Shown piece after piece: positions 10,991-23,562 of a DNA stretch of 64,000 bases. Below the pieces are notes generated by a model. The model was not told where the DNA came from and made no database searches. It was given only the letters and a program-made list of their open reading frames with translations. Origin of the DNA: Lasioglossum baleicum (lineage: Eukaryota > Arthropoda > Insecta > Hymenoptera > Halictidae); the NCBI RefSeq assembly GCF_051020765.1, contig NC_134936.1, positions 1,178,001-1,242,000 of the forward strand. Reading direction: 5' to 3'. The translations under genes and the position numbers were made by a program. The number at the start of each line of letters is the position of its first letter. The stretch's first letter is position 1.

Positions 10991-11150
10991 CAGGGTGCTA
11001 GAAATTTAAATTCATTATGCTATTCTTAGCGATAGAACACAAATTACAAAAATGAAAATATTATTAAAATAACAAATTTTCATATAAATAAATGAATAAA
11101 TCAATTTCAGTTATCAATAAACAGTTATCGGAAGTCAAACCAATTTTCGG
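10991..11150. mobile_element. Possible single arm of a CAGGGTG-type element
   Basis: TA followed by CAGGGTGCTAGAAATTTAA resembles the start of the other CAGGGTG-tipped elements. No matching right arm was found, so the end coordinate is nominal. Confidence 0.3.
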
Positions 11151-11325
11151 TGACTATCATTTGTAATTGAAAACATTTTAGTCGGGAAAATAGTTATTAT
11201 TCTATGACACATTTCCACTTTGGTAATAAATTTCACTTCTGTCCATTTCTGAAAATACGGGATGTGTGTCTTACCTAGCTCTGCTACTCCTAATAAAGTT
11301 ATCTGTGCAAATACAGAAAACTACA

Positions 11326-11460
11326 GTGATTCCCACTAATATTCGGACACTCTTAAAAGCACGAAACTTTTTAAATATTGGACCATACGATTTGAACCTT
11401 TTCCAGGAGTAAGAGAATTGGTTTGCTATCTAACGTGAAAAAAATTTTTGAAAAAATTTG
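11326..11460. mobile_element. Possible Tc1-type end fragment
   Basis: TA followed by CAGTGATTCCCACTAATATT resembles a Tc1-like terminal sequence. The opposite end is absent and there is no coding sequence. Weak support. Confidence 0.35.
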
Positions 11461-11528
11461 CATTTCGGATGTACCTTGACCTTGACATGTGTTGTCAGGG
11501 ATAACATTCTGAACAACTTTTCTGTATA

Positions 11529-12060
11529 CAGGGTGGTCATTTTATCTGAGGACATTGAAATATCTCGAGAACTATGCATCGGATCAAAAAAAGTGGGTAA
11601 TGAAAGTTGTTCGTCGCGAAGGGGGACATTCAATGATATCAAACTTGGTCCCCCACCGCCACACCCTGGGGGTGTTTGAAATAAGTCCCTCTCCCACCCT
11701 CAGAAGGTGGGGGTGGGGAGTCAATTATGGTGTTATTGAACAGCATTTTTAAAAATATCAAATACGTCTACTTTTATTTTTTTTATCTGATGTGTATTTC
11801 TCGAGATATCCCCGATTTTCAACGATTTTTTACCCATTTTGATTTTTGTCCATTACAGCGCCATCTGTGAACCAAAATGCAAAAACTTCTAGGTAAAATT
11901 TGTCTGTTTTTTTCTGGAGAATCCAAATCTGCAATGAAAAATGGGGGTTTCCATTTAAGTTTTTTCTTCGCGACGAACAACTTTCATTACCCACTTGTTT
12001 TGATCCGATGCATATAGTTCTCGAGATATTTCAATGTCTTCAGATAAAATGACCAGCCTG
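11529..12060. mobile_element. Palindromic foldback (CAGGGTGGTCATTTTATCTG ends)
   Basis: Inverted arms (11529-11640 and about 11960-12060) share CATTGAAATATCTCGAGAAC, GCATCGGATCAAAA and GGGTAATGAAAGTTGTTCG. TA flanks it (11527-11528 and 12061-12062). The centre carries CCCCACC-rich DNA. No transposase is present. Confidence 0.85.
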
Positions 12061-12062
12061 TA

Positions 12063-12262
12063 TAGGGTGTCTCAAAATTCCTCCAACATCCGGAAATGGG
12101 AGGTTCTTGAAATCATTTAAAGCAACATTTTCCTTTGCAAAAATGGCGTCCGCGGCTTTGTTAAGGAGTTATTCACGAAAAACACGGACCAATCAAAGCG
12201 CCACCTAGACGCGTATTAGCACATTCTACTAATTGACAGTTGGCGCGCCGGGCCGACAAATT
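12063..12262 (+). mobile_element. Family A half element
   Basis: It begins TAGGGTGTCTCAAAATTCC at the TA that ends the previous foldback. It then carries the family core (GTTATTCACGAAAAACACGG, CCAATCAAAGCGCCACCTAG) and ends at a GGCGCGCCGGGCC tract. Only one arm is left. Confidence 0.7.
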
Positions 12263-12497
12263 AATTCGTTGAACTTCGGAATCATCTATTATTATCTAAA
12301 GATAAATTTAGCCATTTATAAGGGGCCGGGATTAAAAGTAACAATTTGATTTTGAGCTAGTACTATACAAAAACTATTACGTTTACAATAAATATTTTTA
12401 CATTAAAGTCTACCATAGTTATCTAATATTTAGTCGCAGCAGTTTCAATGTATGATAGTCAGACAGTGCAAATTTGTTAAAATGGAATGATTGGAAT
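12263..12497. other. Unassigned stretch
   Basis: AT-rich, no feature recognised. Confidence 0.3.
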
Positions 12498-12597
12498 TAC
12501 AGTAAAGTTACGATCTATTTCCCATCGCCAGATCCGATCAGGGAGAGAAATCGTATAGGGACAGTATTTTATGACTGCGTCTACCGCGCCGAAAGTA

Positions 12598-12792
12598 CTG
12601 CTGAGAGCTGACAAGAAGGTCCCTGGCAGGAATGCGGTGACGTAGGCAAGAATGCGCGCCCGATTGGTTGGCTTGGTGGGGGCGCGCCTTCTATTGGCCG
12701 AACGGTCACACACACACTACTACTGCTATGCAGAACAATAGACCCCTCTTGCCTCTGTGCCCCCGGGAGACCTTCTTGTCAGCTCTCAGCAG
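12598..12792. mobile_element. Family P MITE, 195 bp (CTGCTGAGAGC ends)
   Basis: The inverted ends read CTGCTGAGAGCTGACAAGAAG and its reverse complement. TA lies on both sides (12596-12597 and 12793-12794). Family B sequence resumes without loss after removal, as the copy at 31072-31312 shows. A much larger relative spans 41136-47368. Confidence 0.88.
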
Positions 12793-12944
12793 TACAAAGG
12801 AAGCTGAATGTAGAAATGGACAGCATGTAAACACGGATCGCTCGGCCGAAGCATATCGACGTGAACCACTACTAATCCAATTATAAAACTTGTTTATTTT
12901 TCATTACTTTTTATGGGACTTTCACCAACTTATTTGTGACATAA

Positions 12945-14133
12945 AGGTCTGAAGAATAAGGCTGCGATATTGTTTTTTCTATTTGTACACCCGCGAGAAG
13001 TAGTAAACTTCATCGAAAGTCGAGATATTTTAAGGCGCGCTTGGCGTTCTTAAACATTCTCTAAGACAGCGTCTGTTCATTGGCGATTTTCAAGTGTTTG
13101 AAGGAAAATTCTGTAAATTCTTGTATTACAAAAGTTGTTCAGGTAGGTATACAGAGCACTTTCGCATAGATTTTATTTTGTGTTATCATCTAAATTAGTA
13201 TAGTTATTAATATTTGAATATCACCAATCATTCTGTAAGCTTTTAAAAGATTACAAAACTTTATTGACAATTTTGTTATAGTATTGCGCGAGATTGTGTG
13301 CTCTTTTTGGTGTCATTACATTCGGTAAAGATTCGTGATTATAAGCCAAGAACGTTTAAATCCGAATATGTCCGAATTCAAATTTTATAGCCTATTTAGT
13401 ATTAAGCGTTTAACAGCGTTTCGCGTACGCCTGCATGTTCGGCTACGCTTGGCCTCAAATAAAAAGAAATATTATCCAAGGTAGAAATTTCTGATGTGTT
13501 TTCGGATGAAAATTAATGGTAATGATTTTAAAATGTTCTTATAATATGCCGGGTCATTCAAAGTGAAACAGACGCATATCTTCGAAATTAAGCATTTTGG
13601 TTAAAAAATGTTTCTGACAGAAGTGGTATGGTTTCGAGGGGGCCATAAAATGGCGTCATTGATTTGACCTTGGATAGTCGTTTGAAAATCACGCGAAGGT
13701 CATCTTCAATTTCTTAAATAGAAAACCCTATTTTTTATTGCATATTCTTGTAGCTTGTTTTCAGAGCTTTCCAAAACGCTATAATAAAATATTTTTTTCT
13801 TAAATACTTTTAAAGTTATAATAATGCAAATATTCCACTATCGCCTCGCTTTTTCAGGGGTTCTCGATAATCTGAGAAAAAAATGTTTCGAACAAAAGAG
13901 GAACAGTATTCAGTCGTCTACATATTTCAATATACTATAAAAGTTAAAAAAATTTTTTGTTTCCAAAAAATTGAGGTAAATTTGATTTTATAAATACTGA
14001 AATGTATTTTGGATTTCATAATGTTGTAGCTGATCTTAAGACGAATCTAACGGTATATAATATTATAACCTCGAGTCTATAAATAACGCTAAAATAGTTT
14101 TCTCCACTTTTTCAGGCCAAATACCCCACTGTG
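12945..14133. mobile_element. Transib-like element, left end missing
   Basis: The right end reads GGCCAAATACCCCACTGTG at 14133, identical in type to 7729. Internal words (TTATCATCTAAATTAGTAT, AAAACTTTATTGAC, CATTACATTCG) match 36707-36850 in the Transib-like element at 36349. No CACAGTG start was found on the left, so the left boundary is approximate and the element is probably truncated. Confidence 0.6.
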
Positions 14134-14559
14134 CGGCGTTGCCCCTCAGTGGAGTGGGTAGGCACGGGAAAATTATCGTGGAGGATCTCAGGGATAAGAA
14201 TCGCGACTTTACTGTACATATCGTTAAAATGGAATGACATATATTTTTGTTTAGCCTTAACATGGCGAGGTGAAGACACCTGTAAAAATGTATGTACAAT
14301 ACAATGTAAATAGTATACTGTATTATAATTTTTGTATCTGTACAAGTGACACAGTTACTAGGGCTGGCAGAGTTTTATGATACAAGCTATGATCTATGTT
14401 ATATCATGTATGCAAAATATATAAATTATTGTGTATATATTCAGAAATAGACAAAATGTGTTGGAAACATCAAGCTACATCCTCATTGAAACAACAACGA
14501 GCAACTATTTCTCGTCTCGTACGCTTTGTTGCTCTCACCTTTTGATATTTAAAAACAAT

Positions 14560-14720
14560 TCATATGTATCTACTAGAGAGCTGTGACTTATGAGATACTC
14601 GGGTAAACGGAAATTACCCGAGTACCCGGGTATCTCATGAGATAGTCGGCTATCCGTGTACTCGGTTCCAGGGCTTGAAACAGTTACAATATCGGTTCCG
14701 GTTCTCGAAACAGTTATGAA
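14560..14720. repeat. Short palindrome cluster (CGGGTA/TACCCG)
   Basis: Repeated self-complementary words such as GAGATACTCGGGTAAACGG, TACCCGAGTACCCGGGTA and CTCATGAGATAG form local hairpins. Similar GGGTACCC/CCCGAA sequence recurs at 29755-29850, 31480-31615 and 59430-59860. Confidence 0.5.
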
Positions 14721-14800
14721 GAACCGAAATGATGTTATGACTGTCCCTAACAATAAATAGAATATCGGTTCTGGCTTGTATCTGGCTTATTCCGATTCTA

Positions 14801-15307
14801 CAGGGTGTTTCGTCTAAAACAGGACACCTAAATATCTCTTGAGGTTATTGTGATGCAAAAAATATTTGTCACGTAATATGCATATTATCAATGGAACAAA
14901 TATCTGGCAAGAATATTTTTTTCCAAAGGTCATTTTTTTCGGAGCTATCAAGGTTATCGATGTTTTTTGATACATAACCAAATTTTTATTTTATTGCATC
15001 GGGTAACTGAACGAAAAATACATTCAGATATATACATATAATAACATGACCTTGACCTTGATCTGAGGTCATGTTATTATATATATCTGAATGTATTTTT
15101 CGATCAGTTACCCGATGCAATAAGATAAAAATGTAGATATGTATCAAAAAACATCGATGATAACTCCGAAAAAAATGACCTTCGGAAAAAAATATTCGTG
15201 CCAGAGATTTGGTTCATTGACACTATGCACATTACGTAACAAATATTTATTGCATCAAAATAACCTGAAGACATATTTAGGTATTCTGTTTTAGACGAAA
15301 CACCCTG
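14801..15307. mobile_element. Family D palindrome, 507 bp (CAGGGTGTTTCGTCTAAAAC ends)
   Basis: The arms mirror each other over nearly the full length around a centre rich in TGACCTTGA words. TA flanks it (14799-14800 and 15308-15309). Two sister copies lie at 16885-17431 and 49590-50214. The tips match the transposase-bearing element at 6123-10240. Confidence 0.9.
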
Positions 15308-15309
15308 TA

Positions 15310-15560
15310 TATTGGTACAATTTCATTAAAAATAAGTATAAAATAAAGAAGTTTCAGTATTGCACTAGTATTGTCTCGCCGATACGCTATTTTTTGTTGC
15401 GCCTTCGGCCGCGTGGTCCGTGTTTACACGTACTGTCATTTTCTACTTTTGTCGCGGTTAGCAAGGTCACAAAGAAATAATAGAACCACAGGATCTAAGA
15501 AACAGCACGGATCCGAGGATTTTTCTTAGATCAAGGCTTTACTCTAATTATATCGTGTAA
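15310..15560 (-). mobile_element. Decayed family B right half
   Basis: Words shared with 10260-10526 and 25290-25490 include AAATAAAGAAGTTT, GGTCCGTGTTTACA and TCTACTTTTGTCGCGG. The tip is degraded. Confidence 0.5.
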
Positions 15561-16884
15561 GTGCAACCGCGAAATCGAAATAAACAAAATTTTTCCATAA
15601 GTTGGTATTCATTGAAAAATGTTTTGAAACATGTAGTAACAAAAGTGACATAAACTTTCTCGTTGTTGCTTCAGTGAATACGAATTTTTAAATTAGAGAA
15701 TGAGTTCATCCGCGATTTTTCACAGAAAAATGAAGCGGCTAGTGAATATATGTATACAGGATCTTCCATTGGATGTTTTACACTCAGTTGTCTTCAGAAT
15801 TATTCATTATTCAAAAAACGATTTCACTAAGCAGAACTTATTTTATTTTGAGGGATATGTATCCTGTGATGGCCACAAAGTAGATATGTCTCTGAGATTT
15901 CAAGGTTATGTTGTCATCTATCAAGCAGACCCGAATACTTCTCTTTGCACGAGATGGGAAATATTATTAATAATTATTATTAAATGATAAAAAAACAAAA
16001 AATTCAAAAACACATGTCTCATATTTTGATTCGTAGATCACAGATTCGAGTTTGTATACAAATGGATCAACGATCAGTAAGCAAAATTGGACACAAAAAT
16101 TAATTTTGGTGACATTGTTTAAACAAATGACTTTTTTTAAATTTTCTAGCGTAACTAAATTTTCCATTCCAAGTCATAATTAAAAAATATATTTCCGAAT
16201 TTTCACCCCTTCAATGTTGATCATGGCCAATAAAAGAAAAAATGCGTGGCAAATATTTTTCTAAGGACTACTCACAGAAGTTTTGTTAAAAACAACTAGT
16301 GTAACTTGAATATGTTCCTTTGTAAGTGAAAATAGCTATCTTTTCAAAATCTCAAATTACCTTGAAATGCTCCTCGAAATAAAGTAAATTCTGTTTGAAA
16401 TGTTTTTAAAATGAAAAATAGTCTGATGAAAGGTAATTTAATGTGAAACTTGAAATGGGATATCCTTTATATGTAACATGAACCTAGCCCTCAAGCGACG
16501 AGTACTATGGCAACTGACAAATGCAAGGTCCATTCGGACCCCGATACTAATCTATTTACGTTATTTTTGAAATACTAGTAACTTGTTCATTTAACGTGTA
16601 ATCCGTGAAAACAGAGTAATTAGGTACATTTTATTAAATTATATATTGGTGGTATATGAATGTGTTATCCTACAGTTACTGTAAGTAATATATAGTTAAT
16701 AAATAGTTAATAAATATATAATTTATAGTTAATAAATCTCATATTAGTTCACAACTATAATATTTGTGTATGCAAAAGTTTTTGTCTTTGATAAACTTGT
16801 CGAAACGTTACTACCTCTCGGATTTTGATGATATTGAAATATGTTGCCAAGGTCATAGTTGGAAACAACTTTTTCCGATACATA
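15561..16884. other. Unassigned AT-rich region with one orphan open frame
   Basis: A 95-codon plus-strand frame at 15700-15987 has no motif that could be recognised and no splice or promoter support. It is not called as a gene. Short near-repeats of ATAGTTAATAAAT at 16690-16740 are the only other structure. Confidence 0.35.
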
Positions 16885-17431
16885 CAGGGTATTTCGTTTA
16901 AATAAGGACACCTAAATATCTCTCCAGGTTATTGTGATGCAAAAAATATTTGTTACGTAATGTGCATGGTGTCAATGGACCAAATATCTGGCAAGAATAT
17001 TTTTTTCCAAAGGACATTTTTTTCAGAGTTATCAAGGTCATCGATGTTTTTTGATACATATCTACATTTTTATTGTATTGCATCGGGTAATTGATCGAAA
17101 AATACATTCAGATATGTATAATAACATGACCTTGAAATGACCTTGATCTTCGAAAATTAAAGTTTTACCTTCAGATCAAGCTCATGGTCATGTTATTATA
17201 CATATCTGAATGTATTTTTCGATCAGTTACCCGATGCAATAAAATAAAAATGTAGTTATGTATCAAAAAACATTGATGACCTTGATAACTCCGAAAAAAT
17301 GACCATTGGAAAAACATATTCTTGCTAGATATTTGGTCCATTGATGATATGCACAGTACATAACAAATATTTTTTGCATCACAATAACCTGAAGAGATAT
17401 TTAGGTGTCCTTATTTAAACGAAACACCCTC
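16885..17431. mobile_element. Family D palindrome, 547 bp
   Basis: It starts CAGGGTATTTCGTTTAAATA and ends with the mirrored AAACGAAACACCCTC, with TA on both sides (16883-16884 and 17432-17433). The interior is the same inverted arrangement as at 14801-15307, with CATTCAGATATGTATAATAA arms and a TGACCTTGAAATGACCTTGA centre. Confidence 0.88.
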
Positions 17432-17577
17432 TATAATAGGCGGTCTCTTTTAGTTTATTAGATATTCGCAAAAGTACTTTTTAAGTTTGAGTTAAGTCTG
17501 GGTTAGGTTTAATATAAAAAGTATAACTGTACTTTTTATTACATATTATTTTCAATTATGGCTGCTGTGTATATTGA

Positions 17578-18326
17578 GTAATCAGGAATGTTTACCATTT
17601 TCCTATGTAATCCAGTAGATTTTGGCGAAAAAATGCCAAAAATCCTAGTTTTGATCATAGACGTCAATGGTGCAAAAGTTATGATTGTCAAAGTTGAGCG
17701 ATTTTCAGTGCTTTTGATAGGTAAGAGTTGCTATGTAGTGAGTGTCACGCGCCGCATACCGATGCCGATAATGTAGAGCGGTTATCTTTGAGATGTACAG
17801 TTTGTTCTGACTTTCAAAGAGAAGGTATAGTTCAATTTGGTTGGTTAGGTCAGGTAGTGGAGAGCAGGCTTGCCATATTCCGCGCGTGCCAGGCCCCTTA
17901 CCGCTGCGCCCCTCGCCCACCTGCTGGGCTAAGCAGATGCTCCCACTGGCGAGGAGTGGGGCAAGCCAGGCGGGCTTAGCCCAGCAGATGGGCGAGGGGC
18001 GCAGCGGTAAGGGGCCTGGCACGCGCGGAATATGGCAAGCCTGGTGGAGAGTGGAGAGTGCCGGCTGTTAGGCTGAGATCTACATGATCGACATCATCAC
18101 GACCTTGTGGTGCCACCTAGCGGCTGCGCTCGGTATGTCTCGCGCGACCGTCACTACATAGCAAAATGGCGGCACTCGTACCTATCAAAAGCACTGAAAA
18201 TCGTTCAACTTTGACACTCATAACATTTGCACCATTGATCTTCTAGGATCGAAACTTGGATTATTGGCATTTTCTCGCCCAAATCTACTGAATTACATAG
18301 GAGAAAGGCAAAAATTTCTGATTACA
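17578..18326. mobile_element. Foldback with a hAT palindrome at its centre
   Basis: The left arm (17578-17750: GTAATCAG-like tip, TCCTATGTAATCCAGTAGAT, AGTGCTTTTGATAGGTA) is matched in reverse at about 18155-18326. A hAT MITE at 17865-18043 lies between the arms. The flanking target site was not resolved. Confidence 0.65.
17865..18043. mobile_element. 179-bp hAT-type palindrome (CAGGCTTGCC ends)
   Basis: The element is an almost uninterrupted palindrome. The TIRs start CAGGCTTGCCATATTCCGCG. The exact 8-bp duplication GTGGAGAG flanks it (17857-17864 and 18044-18051). The GC-rich arms give mirrored open frames that are not genes. A sister copy is at 29045-29225. Confidence 0.93.
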
Positions 18327-18978
18327 CAAGTCACAGTCTAACCTCAATTATTATTAATAGAAACTGAAAAAATTTCAGCCATTATGTCGAAACATCTAGC
18401 TATTCTTGTATTGTTGTCAAAATAAAAATTCCGCCTCTCGACCTTCCATTTCCAGATATTTAAACTACGTACACTCACCCTTTTTAATTGACGGAACACG
18501 TGTTTTGGGGCGAGGGAGAGACGGAGAGCCGCTCCCCCTGCAACCGCCCCCACACCAAACCTAATCCAGACCTAATCAAAATTCTTTTATAATGGCAGAG
18601 TTCGCTATAATCGAATTAACAGTTTTTTGTAAATATTTTAAAAACTAAAAGTGACCGCGCCTATTATTTGTATAGGAAAAAGTTGTTCGGAATGTCGAAA
18701 TCTATAACATATTTCAATTTCATCAAAGTCCGTGAGGAAGTAACGTTTCGCGACAAGTTTACCTAGTCTTTTTCCAATTCTCTTTGACGTATACAGTATA
18801 CACGTCGTGATTAGATTGTATAAGGTTTAGAGGACATTAAAAAAGTTTGTTATTTTCGTACAACACATTTTATTTTTATTAGAATAATTTAAAGAAGCAA
18901 AGTAGGAAAACTTGATTTGGAAACGAGTGAATTTGATTTGCAGAAGGGTGAAGAAGGGTTTGCGCACAAAAGGACAAA
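18327..18978. other. Unassigned stretch
   Basis: No gene or element recognised. A GC-rich patch at about 18505-18555 is the only compositional feature. Confidence 0.3.
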
Positions 18979-20051
18979 TATAGGGTGACCAAAAAATGTT
19001 GTACTTCCTTGAAAGGAGCATTCCCGAGGTCATTTGAAGTAACTTTTTCTCTTGGGAACATATTCTGCGCGGCTTTATTAAGAAGTTATTAACGAAAACA
19101 CACGGACCAATCGGAGCGCAGCGTTAGCATACGGATTCCGGCTCCATCAATACTAACGCCACACTACTATAGCCGCGCTCTGATTGGTCCATGGTTTTCG
19201 TTAATACAGTGAAGTCGCGATATATTTCTGCAACCTTCTACCCAGAATTTATCCAGTGCCTACACACTCCACTGCCGGCCAACGCCGCGCCGCAGAGCGG
19301 CGATCATTGATCTCGGCTCAGGTATATCGATGTGAACCACTACTAATCGAATTACAAAACTTCTTTATTTTTCTATGGGATTTTCACCAATTTATTTCTG
19401 GCATTTCTTTTATTAAAATGACACCAAACACGATATAATTTCAACTGTATTTAATGGTTTAATTGACGATGAAATTTTCGGGCGCAAGGAAGGACAGCGT
19501 ATGGGAAAGAAAGAGACGTGAAGAGTCACCGTCGCACACTAGTCCACGCGCTCGATCTAGCTGTTCATTAATATTTTAGCGCTACTTGAAAGTTTAAAGG
19601 TATAGTAATTTAGGTCGTTGGATTCGTTTTGATATCAGCTACAATATTATGAAGTCAAAAATACATATTGGCTTTTAAAAATTCGAGGTGACTTTAATTA
19701 TTTATGCATTAAAAATTTCTTTTTTAATTTTTTGGATTGAAATTTGTAGACTGCTGAATGTTGATTAAGTTTTGTTTAAAACATGTTTTTCTCAGATTAT
19801 CGGAAGTGTCTGATAAATCAGCTTTTAAATAAACGCAATAATCAATCATTTTTTAAGTAATGGATTTTATAGACATAATTAAAAATATTTTATTTAAAAC
19901 GGTGTGAAAAACATTTTTCGCACAAAACATTATTATTAATTATAAAAAACAAAAATATAATTTTTATTGTATAAACAACAATAACAATCGACATTATGTT
20001 ATATTATATTGACAAATCACTATTGTCATCACTTTTTTCTTCAACATCTTT

Positions 20052-20067
20052 CAATATTAATTGTTCG
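20052..20067. repeat. LINE target-site duplication, left
   Basis: CAATATTAATTGTTCG here is identical to 24474-24489. It marks target-primed insertion of the LINE between the two copies. Confidence 0.93.
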
Positions 20068-20437
20068 GAGATCCGTTTCCGGTTATATAGAGAGAAGGCA
20101 CGTTCTATGTGAGTGGATAATAAAGTGGAGATTTTGAGAAAGTGAAAGGAAGAAAAAGTGGAGAAAGAGGCTCCGTGGCTGGAGGGAGCGTAGAAGAGTA
20201 GGTGGAGATAAGAAAGGCAGAGAAGAAGATGAAAAGAGGAGTGGAGAGTGAAAAGAAGAAGAAGAAAGTGAGGTTAGAAGCACAGTGAGTGAGAAGGTGA
20301 GGAAAACAGAAAGACAAGAGGTAACAGAAGCAGTAGAAAGAGCGCCATCGTGCAGGAAAAGAAGGTAGCTAGAAGGCAGAAGAAAGTAAAGCAGGTAAAG
20401 AAGATAAAGAAGACAGACGAGCAGATCAGGAAACGAA

Positions 20438-21440
20438 ATGGACAAAAAGTTAAGCGAGGATGAGCGAAGGGAAGCGACAAGAAAATTAATGAAGATAAGA
20501 GAGAAGGAAAGGACAAGAAGCAACAGCTTATCGAAAGTAGATGGCATAGGAAAGTGGTTAGATAAGAAGAGAAAAGAGAGAGAGAATGATAGAAAGGAAG
20601 AAAAAGAAAAAGATCCGTTCAGAAAGAGCCGAAAGACAGGAAGATCGCCGGAGAAAGTGAAGGGAGAGGCCGGCAAAGAAAGGATAGAAGTGCAAGGCGA
20701 CATTACGGAGGTAATAAGGGAGGAAATAAAGGGGGCACTAAAAGGAACGATAAATACGATAAATGAAATGTGTGAAGGATGGAAAGAGATGAAGGCAATG
20801 ATGAGGGAGATGAAAGAAATGAAAGAAGACTGGGAGAAAGAAAGAGAGAGAGAGACAAAAAAGCATGGAGAGAGATAGAAGAGAGAGTAAAAAAGATAGA
20901 GCTGGAAGGGAAGATAGAAGACAGAATAGATAAAAGACTAGAGGAGTTAGAAAAGAAGAAAAGCAGGGTACAAGTCGAAAGTGGAAACGGAGAAATGGAA
21001 AGAAGACTGAAAGAAGTAGAGATGAAATGGGAAAAGAAGAAAGAGAGAAAAGGAGAAGGAACATAATCATAAAAGGTCTAGAGATAGAAGATGGAGGAGA
21101 TCGACAGGAAGAAGTGAAGAAGATATTAGAAGTGATAGGTGAAAAGGTTGAAATAGAAGAAGTAAAGAAAGGCGGCAGAAAGGGTGTAGGTAAAGGAGAA
21201 TGGGCAGTAGTGAAACTCGCGACAGAAGAGCAAAAAAGAAGAGTAATGACAGAAACGAAGAGGTTACCAGGAAGAAAAGAAAGGATAGAAGATGACCTCA
21301 CTTTCGAAGAGAGGAGCGTGCAATGGAGGATAAAGAAGATAATGGAGAAGGAAAGAGGAAAAGGGAAAATGGTAAAGATGAGATACATGAAACTATGGAT
21401 AGATGGGAACATGTGGAAGTGGGATGAGAGGGAGAAAGTA
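20438..21440 (+). pseudogene. LINE ORF1-like region
   Basis: A Lys/Glu-rich, heptad-like N-terminal part (20438-20878, continued in another frame at 20779-21066) looks like a long coiled coil. It is followed in a third frame (from 21027) by NIIIKGLEIEDGGDRQEEVK and downstream LKV-type segments. These fit the RNA-recognition-like domain of LINE ORF1 proteins, which bind element RNA. At least two frame changes break it. Whether it was a separate ORF or the start of one long polyprotein cannot be decided from this copy. Confidence 0.65.
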
Positions 21441-22171
21441 CTGAAAACGGGGAGGGAAACAAAGACAAAAATTGGATTCTGGAATGTGGCAGGAATGTTA
21501 GGGAAGGACGATGGATTTTGGAAAGACCTAGAGCAATGGGACGCAATGGTGCTAGTGGAGACGTGGGTGGAAGAAAAGATGTGGGAAAAAAATCAAAAGA
21601 AGATTACCAAGAGGATACACATGGAAAAAACAATGGGCAGTCAGAGACTGCCAGACAGAGGGAAGGTATAGAAAGGATGGTGATAGAAGAAAGGGTAGAT
21701 TCAGACCACCTGCCAATAGTAATAATAATGAAGAAAGGAAGGAAAGGAGCGGACGGAGGGGAAAGAAAAAAGCAAAAGAAGGGCGTACCAAAAGTAGAAT
21801 GGAAGAGAGAAGTAAAAGAAAAATTTAGAATTAGATCAGAAGGAATAGAAGTAACAGGGGAAAGTATAGGGGAAACACTAAAGGAGTTAGAAAGGATGTG
21901 CAACGAAATTAAGAAAGAGACAAGAAGCGAAGAGGGCAAGAAAGAGCAGAAAAGGAAAGGATGGTGGGACAAAGAGTGCATAGAGAGAAAGAAAGAATTA
22001 AGAAAGGTACTAAGGAGATGGAAAAGAGAGGAAGAAGAAGGGGAGGTATATAGAATAATGAAGAGCGAATATACAAGAAACTATGCGAAGAGAAAAAGGA
22101 GCAAGAAAGAGAGAAGATATTGCAGGAAGCAGGGAAAGCGAACACAGAAGGAAGAGTATGGGATTTTCTAA
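21441..22171 (+). pseudogene. LINE endonuclease, internally deleted
   Basis: The frame reads KIGFWNVAGM then ETWVEEKMW, the start and catalytic-glutamate region of an AP-like endonuclease. After only about 50 codons and a frame change comes SDHLPIVIIM, the C-terminal catalytic histidine motif. In intact relatives these motifs lie much further apart, so most of the middle is deleted. The domain normally nicks target DNA for reverse transcription. This copy cannot do so. Confidence 0.8.
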
Positions 22172-23562
22172 GGAGAATGAGAGGAGGGAAGGGAAAAGGA
22201 ACAGAGAGCGAAATAGAAAAAGAAGAATGGAAGGATTACTTTATGGGATTGCTAGGAGGAGTTGAAACAAAAGTGGTAGAAGGTGGCAAAAGGAAGAAGA
22301 GAGAAGAGGGAGAAGAAGAGATAAAAATGGAGGAGTTAGAGAGAGTAATCAGAAAATTAAAAGTAGGAAAAGCAGCAGGAGAAGACGGGATAGAAAACGA
22401 GGTATGAAAAGTGAGAGAGTGTGAAGAAGGAAGCATGGAACATATGCAATGAGATATGGAACGGAGGAGGATGGCCAGAGGAATGGGGAAAACGGGGATA
22501 ATAATACCTATATATATATATACATATATATACATATATGTATATATATATATAAAGAAGAAAGGAGATGGAAAGAAAGTGGACTGTTACAGAGGGGTAA
22601 CGTTGTTAAACACGCTGTACAAGATGTACACGGTAATATTAGAGGAGAGACTGGAAAAAGAGGCAGAAATTAAAGAAATGGTGCCGGAGAATCAGACGGG
22701 ATTCAGGAAAGAGAAGGGAACAGTAGACAATATATATGTTTTAAATTACGTGATAAACAGGGAGCTCGCAAAAAAGAAAGGAAAAATGATAGGATGCTTT
22801 ATAGACTTAAAGGCAGCGTTCGACAGCGTGAACAGAGGAAAACTATGGGAAGCATTAGAGGAAAGAGGAGTCAACGAAGGACTAAGGGAAAGAATAAACG
22901 AAGTGTATAGAGAAACGACAGCCAGAGTAAGAGTAGGAGGAGAGACGGGAGAGAAGTTCTGGGTAGGAAGAGGAGTAAGGCAAGGGTGCCCGCTAAGCGC
23001 GAAACTATTTATACTGTTCATGGCGGACCTAGAAGAGAGGATGAAGAAGAGAGGCAAAGGGGGTGTAGATAAGAGGAAAAAAGATATACACGCTGCAGTA
23101 TGCAGATGACCTGGTGCTGCTAGCAAAGAATGAGAGCGGAATGAAACTAATGATAGAAGAATTTAGGAGCTATATAAGAGAGAAAGGGCTGGAAGTACAT
23201 AGAGAAAAGACGAAAGTGGTGAGATTCGAGAGAAGAAAACAGGAAAAAAGACGTGGAGATGGGGGGACGGAGAAGTGGAAGAGGTAGAGGAAATAAAATA
23301 TCTGGGCTACATATTTAAGAAGAACGGAGGACAGGAAAGGCAAATAGATGAAAGAACGAGAAAGGGAGGGGGAGTAATGCGGAGTGTGTGGGGAATAGGA
23401 AAGAAATACTTCAAAGACAATTACAAGAGAAGGATGTGGTTCTTCGATGCATTGGTATGGCCAGTAATAGCATATGGAGTAGAAATATGGGGATGGGAGG
23501 AATGGAAGAGAGTAGAGGCTATGCAAGAAAGATATGCTAGATGGGTGCTTGGAGTAGAGTAG
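22172..23562 (+). pseudogene. LINE reverse transcriptase, broken
   Basis: Recognisable RT blocks in order: LKVGKAAGEDGIENEV (N-terminal) ending at a stop, NQTGFRKEKGTVDNI, CFIDLKAAFDSVNR, GVRQGCPLSAKLF, and the catalytic YADDLVLL at about 23099-23122 in a shifted frame. The thumb-side block EEIKYLGYIF follows from 23275, back in the first frame. A TAG closes at 23560-23562. An (AT)n-rich insertion at 22505-22552 lies inside. Several stops and frameshifts show it is dead. Confidence 0.9.

Larger units (their letters stand above)
12500..14214. mobile_element. Family B element with two insertions
   Basis: The left tip CAGTAAAGTTACGATC follows TA (12498-12499) and the right tip GCGACTTTACTG precedes TA (14215-14216). 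It carries a MITE at 12598-12792 and a truncated Transib-like element that ends at 14133. The uninterrupted sequence at the MITE site can be read at 31161-31180. Confidence 0.75.

Noticed and set aside
15700..15987. 95-codon plus-strand frame as a host gene
   Set aside because: No recognisable motif, no splice signals, and surrounding DNA is AT-rich and repeat-laden.
17705..18071. Proline- and serine-rich frames on both strands
   Set aside because: The GC-rich palindromic hAT MITE produces them; the sister copy at 28985-29278 gives the same.
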